Part shown: in pieces, positions 1 through 5,213 of the stretch
How positions within the stretch are numbered: the stretch's first letter is position 1
How the letters are laid out: every line of letters begins with the position of its first letter
Assembly: GCA_900553435.1 (NCBI GenBank)
Contig: USDC01000039.1
Span: 1 to 6,602 of the forward strand
Direction: 5' to 3'
From: an uncultured Mycoplasmatota bacterium
GTDB lineage: Bacteria > Bacillota_I > Bacilli_A > RF39 > UBA660
Length of the DNA: 6,602 nt
The notes under the pieces: model-generated
What the model saw: only the letters and a program-made list of their open reading frames with translations
The model's database searches: none
What the model was told of the DNA's origin: nothing
Position numbers and translations under genes: made by a program

Positions 1-221
1 ACGGGTACAAGCGAAGAAAAATTTTCTGCTTCTAGTTTGTTAATATCACTATTTATAGTCTTTGATAAAGTGGCTTGTAAAACAAGAGCTTTTGTATCAA
101 TACCTTGTTCATTTTCATCAGCTTTTAAATTTACAAGTAAACTCATCATAAAAATGATTATAATTGAAAGTAGGGACATACTAACTATTAATTCTACTAA
201 AGTATAACCTTTTTTATTCAT
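1..221 (-). CDS. Prepilin-like protein, 3' part beyond the window
   Basis: This is the first 73 residues of a type IV pilin or pseudopilin; the rest lies past position 1. The protein starts MNKKGYTLVELIVS, a textbook class III prepilin signal: a short basic leader, Gly5 before the prepilin-peptidase cut, an aromatic residue (Tyr6) as the first mature residue, and Glu at mature position 5. A hydrophobic helix continues to about residue 31 (LLSIIIIFMMSLLV), followed by a polar region. Family knowledge says such proteins are cleaved and N-methylated by a PilD/ComC-type peptidase and assembled by a membrane ATPase; neither enzyme is in the window. The ATG overlaps the stop of the preceding prepilin gene by 8 nt (ATGAATAA), and an AGGTGA-type ribosome site lies just upstream inside that gene, so the two are almost certainly co-transcribed and translationally coupled. 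Whether it belongs to a competence pseudopilus, a true pilus or a secretion system cannot be told from the fragment. Confidence 0.88.
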   Translation of the reverse strand, partial: MNKKGYTLVELIVSMSLLSIIIIFMMSLLVNLKADENEQGIDTKALVLQATLSKTINSDINKLEAENFSSLVP

Positions 222-663
222 TCACATCACCTAACTTTAAAGATGCATAATACATATTATTATTTTCTTTTCTAGAAATTATTATGTATTTTTTGTCATT
301 ATCTAAAGTTTTTAAATACTTTTTTAAACTATTTTTATATTCTTTATTTTCACTATTAATTATTTTTGTTAAATCATCTGTTATAAAAACATTTTCAATT
401 TCTAAATCCGTTAGTATTAAATTACAATTCATATCCATATAGTTTGTACAATTATCTTTATTAATTAATAAATCATTAGAATTAGTTTTTAATATTTTTT
501 TTACAATATTAGCTTTATAAACATCATTAATATTATCATAATATTTTTTATTGGTAGAACTTTTAACAACTAATGAATAACCATTGTATAGAGATAATAA
601 ACAAATCATTGTTATAGTAAGAACTATAATAGTTTCAATAAATATATAACCTGATTTATTCAT
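214..663 (-). CDS. Prepilin-like protein, 149 aa
   Basis: A second prepilin-type protein. It begins MNKSGYIFIETIIVLTIT: basic leader of five residues ending in Gly5, Tyr6 as mature residue 1, and Glu10 as the conserved mature Glu5, then a hydrophobic helix to about residue 32. The remaining ~115 residues are polar, rich in Asn, Lys and Asp, with two cysteines (Cys72 and Cys80) close enough to form a small disulfide loop, and I recognise no further domain. The size fits minor pilins or ComG-type pseudopilins. The start is supported by GGAG seven bases upstream of the ATG. The gene overlaps its upstream neighbour by 8 nt and its downstream neighbour by 8 nt, both times with the sequence ATGAATAA, which marks a tight operon. 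The role is presumably as a subunit in a membrane-anchored pilus or pseudopilus; the specific system is unknown. Confidence 0.85.
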   Translation of the reverse strand: MNKSGYIFIETIIVLTITMICLLSLYNGYSLVVKSSTNKKYYDNINDVYKANIVKKILKTNSNDLLINKDNCTNYMDMNCNLILTDLEIENVFITDDLTKIINSENKEYKNSLKKYLKTLDNDKKYIIISRKENNNMYYASLKLGDVNE

Positions 664-811
664 TTTCTAACTCCGTTTTAGCATCATTTACAATATTTGT
701 TATTAGATTATCTCTCACTAAATATGAAGAAACTATCATAAATAAAAGCATTATAAAAAGAATTAAAAAAGAATATACAATTGTTACTGAAAAAAAGCCT
801 TTTTTATTCAT
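656..811 (-). CDS. Mini-prepilin-like membrane protein, 51 aa
   Basis: A 51-residue ORF that opens the prepilin cluster. It starts MNKKGFFSVTIVYSFLILFI: the same five-residue basic leader ending in Gly as the third gene of the cluster (MNKKG), an aromatic residue straight after, and a hydrophobic helix to about residue 31, followed by only ~20 polar residues ending TELENE. Unlike its two neighbours it has Thr, not Glu, at mature position 5, and it has almost no globular domain. It is real on context: AGGAG sits about ten bases before the ATG, and the stop overlaps the next gene by ATGAATAA. It could be a minor pseudopilin that needs no Glu5 (as the tip GspK/PilX-like subunits do), a TadE-like small pilus protein, or a decayed pilin. 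I favour a small minor pilin, without firm assignment. Confidence 0.72.
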   Translation of the reverse strand: MNKKGFFSVTIVYSFLILFIMLLFMIVSSYLVRDNLITNIVNDAKTELENE

Positions 812-863
812 GTTATTATCTCCTACTATAATAATTATAAATTAATTTTTTAAAAAAGAAAAG
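812..863 (-). promoter_or_regulatory. Possible promoter of the prepilin cluster (weak)
   Basis: Between the adhesin terminator and the mini-prepilin start there are about 50 bases. The minus strand holds a perfect TATAAT at 839-834, about 22 bases before the ATG, followed by the AGGAG ribosome site. No convincing -35 is present 16-18 bases upstream (only T-rich sequence). The region is so AT-rich that TATAAT could occur by chance. The terminator directly upstream argues that the cluster needs a promoter here, unless it depends on read-through from the adhesin gene. Confidence 0.3.
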
Positions 864-889
864 AAAAAAACAGAAATTAATTCTGTTTT
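864..889 (-). terminator. Intrinsic terminator of the adhesin gene
   Basis: On the minus strand a perfect 9-bp stem (AAAACAGAA at 889-881 pairing with TTCTGTTTT at 875-867) closes a 5-base loop and runs into a run of seven T (870-864), then further T-rich sequence. The stem overlaps the last base pairs of the adhesin stop codon, so termination follows translation immediately. It separates the adhesin transcript from the prepilin genes. Confidence 0.82.
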
Positions 890-3800
890 ATGAATGTTTT
901 AATATTGATTTTATTTTATTTACAATATTTAAGATTTGTTCTTTTTTTATAATTCCAATAGATATTCCTGAACCAACAACTATAAATATTGATGCGATTA
1001 CATAAATTATAAATGTTTTATCACTATCAGTTATTGGAACATCTATATATTCAAGTTCATTTGGTAAATTAGCTTTTTCTATTTCACCATCTTTTTCAAT
1101 TGTAAAATAATGTTTTTCAGGATTTAATTTATATCCAGCTGGTGCATTAAATTCTTGGAAGTAATACTTTCCTACAGGTAATTTTTGACATTTGAAGTCT
1201 CCGTTTTTATCAGTTATACCTTGGCAAACTTTTTCTCCACCTTCAGTATAAACTCTAATTTCAGCTCCTTCAATTACTTCACCTGTTGAGATGTCTGTCT
1301 TAGATATTTCTAAATCACCTTTTTTTATTTTGTTAGTATATGTTTTATTTACAACAATTACTTCTTCATCTTGATCCCCATATTTAAATGTAATAGTTTC
1401 TATTGGTTTATCTGGATCAAAATTGTAGTCAGTAGTTATTGGAACAAATTCTTCACTTGAGTAAGCAATAGATTTATTAGCTTCATTTATAATTTCACGC
1501 ATAACAGCATCATCTATTACACTATCATCTTCCTCTTTGTATACTGTTCCATCATCTTTAACATAAACTTTACCTTTAAGAATTAACTTAAATTCAGCTA
1601 TTTTATCATTTATTTCTTCTTGTGTAAGTTTATCTTCTTCTACGCTTTCAGTTGGAGTCTCTTTTAAAGCCTCATTTACATTTTCAATTACTTCAGTACT
1701 TCCACTATAAATTTCAAGTAAATAATCTTCATAATTTTTAGCAATTGACTCTATTTGTTCATCAGTGTATTCATAGTGAAGAACTCTTTCATAGATTGCT
1801 CTTTCATAAATATGATACTTTCCTAAATATAATCCATCAATACTAACTTTTCCACTACCATTTGTTTTTACTTTTTTAACTGAAGTTCCTTCTTTAACTC
1901 TTAAAGTTCCATCTGGAGTATAAATGTCTTCTGCGGCTATGACTTCAAATTCAACATACTTAAGTGGTTTTGTAGTATATTCTGGAGAACCACTTTCTCC
2001 TACAGATACTTCTTCACCTAATTTTATAATATTTAATTTTGCTTTTTGAGGTTTATCTGGGAATTTTACAACTATTGGGTCAGAATAATCATTTACAGCT
2101 CCTCCGTTTGCTTGTTCAATACTAGATGCATCAACTGTAAATTCTACACCCTCAGGATTTCTATAATATCCTTCTGGAGCTTGTACCTCTACAATTTGAT
2201 AAGTTCCATAAGTAAGATGTCCTGGTAACTGTACTGTACCAGTTGCGTCTGTTTTAAACGTATCTATTTGAGATGGTGTTGGTTTACCATCGCTCATTTT
2301 TACATATTCGCCAGTTTCTTTATCCTTTATTTTAAATGATATATTAGCATAAGGAATGGTTTTTCCTGTTTCGCTATCAACTTTTATAATCTTTAATTTA
2401 GCATGTACATCTTCATTAAATATTGGATATAAGTATGTTTCTTCATGTTCAGTTATTGAAACAGCAAATTTTTCTAATCTAAATGATGTTTCTGTTCCAT
2501 CAGTTTGTTCTACCCAATATGTTCCATATGGTAAAGCTTTTGTTCTAGCATAACCATTTGCAGCCGTTGTTATTGTATCTTTATATAATAATGGAATTCT
2601 ATCATAAGTCCATCCAGCATCAGCATATTCTTTAGAATAAACTCTAAATACTGCGCCTGGTTCTGGTTTTAAATGAACTGATGAACCTATATCTTCTCCA
2701 TCTTCATTACTATAATATTTTTGTACAGCTATATAACCTTTTTTAATAAAGTTATGCATATGAGTTGAATTCATTACAGAAGTTGGCGGAATATATCCAT
2801 CAGCAAATTCTGGATCTTCATATACTAAACTTGTTGTATTCCCTTCAGTTATTGTGAAAGTTTCACTGATTGGTTCAATATATCTATCTGGAAGATCAAT
2901 TTCAGTTAATGTATAAGTTCCCGGATATATTGCTATTTTTGAACTACCTTTAGTATTTTTCTTTTTAACTTCTGCATTACCATCACTAAATACTAAATTG
3001 CCATCATTATCTACTGTAAGAATTAAATCCCCTGCTTCAAGTCCATTTCCTGTTACTTGGAATTTAATATCTTTAAATACATTCTGTATATCATCTTTGT
3101 GTTTTACTATATCATCACTTGTTTTTTTAGCTACTAAGTAACCTGGATTTTCTGTTCTAACTCTTGTTGAAAACCAAATATCTACTGGTTTATTTCCGGT
3201 ATATGCTTCTTGGTATCCTTCTTCCAACCAAACAAGTGGTTGTTCACTACCATTAGTTCTTTTCAAGAAATTAATTACTTTTGTACTAACTTCTGAGTTA
3301 GAACTAAAAGTATATTTCCTTTGAGCAACATTCTGAGAAAATGTTACAGGAGAAATACTACCAGATACTGTAAGTGCTTGATTATTTCCGTTAGTGTCAG
3401 TCACAGTAGTACTAAAATTATTATTTGTATAAGAATGCTTCATTACAACAATAGGAGAACCTGAACCACCTTTTCCCTCTACACAAAAGCTTGGGACTGT
3501 TAAAAAGTCTGCGATTTTTCCTAAAACATAAGAATATCCTCTTTTAGCACATGAATTTAACGAAGCATATTCACCTTCATCAGAATATCCACTTCCAGTT
3601 CCTTTTTTACCATAATTTTCATAATGCCAAATAAGTACTTGTGTACCATTGTATAAGTCATAAGTTTTACATCCAGATAATTCTGATGGAACTTTTAAAC
3701 CACCAAAAGTAGTTGCAAGCGAAAGATGTTTATCTATCCCTTGACCAACTATATGGTCGTTCCAATAACTAGTACTAGTTGGATTATACGCTGTTCTAAG

Positions 3801-4118
3801 ATAAGCTTGGCCTAATACTTTATCAGTATGATCAATACACCAACCAGTAAGGACTTCTCCACCGCCTTCAAGTGTCATATAATGACGCATATTGCCTTCC
3901 GGATATTCCCAACCAACAGTTGGATTTTCAGCCCATAATAAGCGATAGTTATCTCCCGCAGAAGCTGCATGAGACTCTCTATAGACTCCATTAACTATTA
4001 AACCAAGTAAAACAACTCCAATAACTATTAAATTTAATTTTAAAAGTTTTTTTGGATTATCTATGGTTACAAGTTTTTTTAAAGTATGTCCAACTTTTTT
4101 TAATTTATTCTTAACCAT
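888..4118 (-). CDS. Thioester-domain adhesin with five CnaB/SpaA-like domains
   Basis: A secreted, membrane-anchored surface adhesin of 1076 residues. Order: signal peptide with hydrophobic core about 28-46 and AxA-type sites near 51-54; thioester (TED/TQxA) domain about 56-215 with Cys94 (GWCID) and Gln160 (GTQVLIW) as predicted thioester partners plus Cys150, 190 and 212; a beta-rich linker domain to about 325; five CnaB/SpaA-type domains starting near 326, 461, 573, 692 and 932. Candidate isopeptide Lys/Glu/partner triads are K332/E406/N456, K467/E537/N568, K579/E644/D688, K699/E772/N929 and K940/E989/N1020. The C-terminus has VPITD at 1027-1031, a membrane helix about 1035-1057 and a basic tail. 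TEDs of this family are known to bind host proteins covalently; the ligand here is unknown. The start at 4118 has an AGGAG site 6 bases upstream; further upstream in-frame ATGs, the most distal at 4178, lie in or before the promoter and cannot be used. Confidence 0.93.
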   Translation of the reverse strand: MVKNKLKKVGHTLKKLVTIDNPKKLLKLNLIVIGVVLLGLIVNGVYRESHAASAGDNYRLLWAENPTVGWEYPEGNMRHYMTLEGGGEVLTGWCIDHTDKVLGQAYLRTAYNPTSTSYWNDHIVGQGIDKHLSLATTFGGLKVPSELSGCKTYDLYNGTQVLIWHYENYGKKGTGSGYSDEGEYASLNSCAKRGYSYVLGKIADFLTVPSFCVEGKGGSGSPIVVMKHSYTNNNFSTTVTDTNGNNQALTVSGSISPVTFSQNVAQRKYTFSSNSEVSTKVINFLKRTNGSEQPLVWLEEGYQEAYTGNKPVDIWFSTRVRTENPGYLVAKKTSDDIVKHKDDIQNVFKDIKFQVTGNGLEAGDLILTVDNDGNLVFSDGNAEVKKKNTKGSSKIAIYPGTYTLTEIDLPDRYIEPISETFTITEGNTTSLVYEDPEFADGYIPPTSVMNSTHMHNFIKKGYIAVQKYYSNEDGEDIGSSVHLKPEPGAVFRVYSKEYADAGWTYDRIPLLYKDTITTAANGYARTKALPYGTYWVEQTDGTETSFRLEKFAVSITEHEETYLYPIFNEDVHAKLKIIKVDSETGKTIPYANISFKIKDKETGEYVKMSDGKPTPSQIDTFKTDATGTVQLPGHLTYGTYQIVEVQAPEGYYRNPEGVEFTVDASSIEQANGGAVNDYSDPIVVKFPDKPQKAKLNIIKLGEEVSVGESGSPEYTTKPLKYVEFEVIAAEDIYTPDGTLRVKEGTSVKKVKTNGSGKVSIDGLYLGKYHIYERAIYERVLHYEYTDEQIESIAKNYEDYLLEIYSGSTEVIENVNEALKETPTESVEEDKLTQEEINDKIAEFKLILKGKVYVKDDGTVYKEEDDSVIDDAVMREIINEANKSIAYSSEEFVPITTDYNFDPDKPIETITFKYGDQDEEVIVVNKTYTNKIKKGDLEISKTDISTGEVIEGAEIRVYTEGGEKVCQGITDKNGDFKCQKLPVGKYYFQEFNAPAGYKLNPEKHYFTIEKDGEIEKANLPNELEYIDVPITDSDKTFIIYVIASIFIVVGSGISIGIIKKEQILNIVNKIKSILKHS

Positions 4119-4123
4119 AAAAA

Positions 4124-4132
4124 TCTCCTCTC
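4124..4132 (-). promoter_or_regulatory. Ribosome binding site that fixes the adhesin start
   Basis: The minus strand reads AGAGGAGA six bases before the ATG at 4118. It decides the start: the reading frame stays open for another 20 codons upstream, but those codons have no comparable site and run into the promoter. Confidence 0.88.
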
Positions 4133-4146
4133 TACTATACATACTC

Positions 4147-4175
4147 ATTATATCCCAATTTAAAAGTAAATTCAA
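4147..4175 (-). promoter_or_regulatory. Sigma-A-type promoter of the adhesin gene
   Basis: The minus strand has -35 TTGAAT (4175-4170), a 17-base spacer, and a perfect -10 TATAAT (4152-4147). Transcription would start near 4140, giving a leader of about 22 bases that contains the ribosome site. The promoter begins where the T-tract of the upstream phosphodiesterase terminator ends, so the adhesin is a single-gene transcript bounded by its own promoter and terminator. No operator or phase-variable repeat is visible. Confidence 0.85.
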
Positions 4176-4176
4176 C

Positions 4177-4213
4177 AATAAAAATAAAAGACTGATGTTT
4201 TTAAGTTCAGTCT
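4177..4213 (-). terminator. Intrinsic terminator of the phosphodiesterase gene
   Basis: The minus strand forms a perfect 7-bp stem AGACTGA/TCAGTCT (4213-4207 with 4195-4189) around an 11-base loop, followed by TTTTATTTTTATT. The TGA stop of the gene lies inside the left arm. Just beyond the T-tract the adhesin promoter begins. Confidence 0.8.
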
Positions 4214-4911
4214 GTTTTTACCCCCTCAATTATTAAAGTATTACTAAGTTTTTTTGCCATATTTAATTCTTCTTTTGTTTTAATGGTAAATAAATACAAT
4301 GATATATTTTTCTTCCTTATTTTCTTTATTATCTCATCATTTATTTCTTTAATATTGTAAGCAATAAAATCTGGTTTATATAATTTTAGATACTTTAAAT
4401 CTAATAAAATCCTTTTTATAAATTTTGGTAATCCTGTATTATCTAAATTACCAACTAATACTCCACAAGATATATTAGGAGATTTTCTTTTATAAATATA
4501 AGGTATTATTGGATTAAAAGATTTAACCATATAATTATTGTAATTTTTTAATAATTTATTAACTTCTCTAGTTAAACTTAAAATATTTTTGTAATGTTTT
4601 ATTTCAATATCTAATAATACTTTATCTGAAACTAAGTTTAAAACGTCTTTAAATAACGGTATTGTTAAATTAGAATTTTTAAGTTTAATGTTTTTTATTT
4701 CTTCATATGTTAATTCATCAACATACTTATCTACCCCAGTCATTCTTTTTAAACTTCTATCATGAAAAACCACTACTTTTTTATCTTTAGTAAGTTGTAA
4801 ATCAAGTTCTATAGCAATATTTTTCTTTAAACATTCTTTAAAAGCCTCCATGCTATTTTCTATAAGATTTTTATCATGTAAACCACGATGAGCAATATAG
4901 ACAATACTCAT
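4207..4911 (-). CDS. Glycerophosphodiester phosphodiesterase (cytoplasmic)
   Basis: A 234-residue GDPD-family enzyme that hydrolyses glycerophosphodiesters (deacylated phospholipid head groups) to sn-glycerol 3-phosphate and an alcohol. The family motifs are in order: AHRG (His8, Arg9), then ENS at 18-20, IELDLQLTKD (Glu35, Asp37 as metal ligands), VFHD (His50, Asp51), LLDIEIK (Glu103, Lys105), VKSFNP near 129-134, and a C-terminal IIEGVKTD corresponding to the usual DGI-TD motif. The length is that of the short, single-domain UgpQ-like class and there is no signal peptide or membrane segment, so it acts in the cytoplasm. The ATG at 4911 has AAGGAAGTGA just upstream. The gene stands alone between a terminator at 4963-4986 and its own at 4177-4213, with no transporter beside it. 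Known roles are phospholipid turnover and glycerol-phosphate salvage; regulation is not visible. Confidence 0.93.
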   Translation of the reverse strand: MSIVYIAHRGLHDKNLIENSMEAFKECLKKNIAIELDLQLTKDKKVVVFHDRSLKRMTGVDKYVDELTYEEIKNIKLKNSNLTIPLFKDVLNLVSDKVLLDIEIKHYKNILSLTREVNKLLKNYNNYMVKSFNPIIPYIYKRKSPNISCGVLVGNLDNTGLPKFIKRILLDLKYLKLYKPDFIAYNIKEINDEIIKKIRKKNISLYLFTIKTKEELNMAKKLSNTLIIEGVKTD

Positions 4912-4931
4912 TTACTCACTTCCTTAAATTT

Positions 4932-4940
4932 ATAATAACA
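4932..4940 (-). promoter_or_regulatory. Possible extended -10 promoter of the phosphodiesterase gene
   Basis: The minus strand reads TGTTATTAT at 4940-4932, an extended -10 (TGn plus TATTAT), with no clear -35. Transcription would begin around 4925, leaving a leader of only ~14 bases that starts right at the ribosome site. A promoter is expected here because a terminator lies immediately upstream, but this particular match is weak. Confidence 0.35.
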
Positions 4941-4962
4941 CACACCTACTATTTTCTCTATT

Positions 4963-4986
4963 AAAAAAAGGACAAATGTCCTCCTT
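4963..4986 (-). terminator. Intrinsic terminator on the minus strand
   Basis: The minus strand has AGGAC-ATTT-GTCCT (4982-4978 with 4973-4969), extended outward by G.U and A-U pairs to AAGGAGGAC/GTCCTTTTT, and a run of seven T (4969-4963). The plus strand has an A-run before and no T-run after the stem, so it works only for minus-strand transcripts. The only minus-strand gene upstream is the kinase-like gene ending at 5163, so that transcript would carry a ~180-base 3' tail antisense to the small plus-strand ORF. Confidence 0.68.
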
Positions 4987-5014
4987 ATAAATAAATAATT
5001 AGAATAAAATATAG

Positions 5015-5022
5015 TGGAGTGA
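5015..5022 (+). promoter_or_regulatory. Ribosome binding site of the small membrane ORF
   Basis: TGGAGTGA lies about five to eight bases before the ATG at 5028. An in-frame GTG at 5019 falls inside this site and is therefore unlikely to be the start. Confidence 0.55.
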
Positions 5023-5027
5023 GTTAT

Positions 5028-5213
5028 ATGTATAATCTTTTTAGGCATAATAGACCAGTTTTTAAAATCATTTGCTTGTTTATTTTAGGATTATTAATTA
5101 TATGGCAATCTATTTTCACTTTGATTTTACCTATTAGATTAAATGTATTTTTTCTTGTGTTATTAATCTTTTTGTTTATCTTCACTGTCTACAAGATAAT
5201 ATGGTGCTATTAA
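5028..5213 (+). CDS. Small membrane protein, two helices, 61 aa
   Basis: The only supported plus-strand gene. It starts MYNLFRHNRPVFK, a basic N-terminus followed by a hydrophobic helix about residues 12-34, a short turn with Pro35 and Arg37, and a second helix about 39-58 ending IIWCY. Both ends are expected to be on the same side of the membrane, by the positive-inside rule the cytoplasmic side. A GGAG-type ribosome site and an uninterrupted frame in very AT-rich DNA support it; a clear promoter is missing (only TAAAAT near 5005-5010). I recognise no family. Its last 51 bases overlap the 3' end of the convergent kinase-like gene, and a minus-strand transcript probably runs across all of it. 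It could be a toxin-like or regulatory small membrane protein, but there is no direct evidence for either, and T-rich DNA can encode hydrophobic peptides by accident. Confidence 0.55.
   Translation: MYNLFRHNRPVFKIICLFILGLLIIWQSIFTLILPIRLNVFFLVLLIFLFIFTVYKIIWCY

Noticed and set aside
2046..2553. Two plus-strand open frames (2046-2228 and 2356-2553) inside the adhesin gene
   Set aside because: They lie antisense to a strongly supported coding region, have no ribosome site, and their translations show no domain or consistent signal; they are shadows of the adhesin frame.
888..4118. Nucleotide-level tandem repeats in the adhesin stalk
   Set aside because: The five CnaB-like domains are related only in pattern; their DNA sequences are strongly diverged, so recombination-driven repeat variation is not indicated.
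4966..4986. Inverted repeat GGACAAATGTCC as an operator shared by the divergent genes at 4911 and 5028
   Set aside because: The seven-T run on the minus strand and the G.U-extended stem fit a terminator better; a 12-base palindrome alone does not support an operator.
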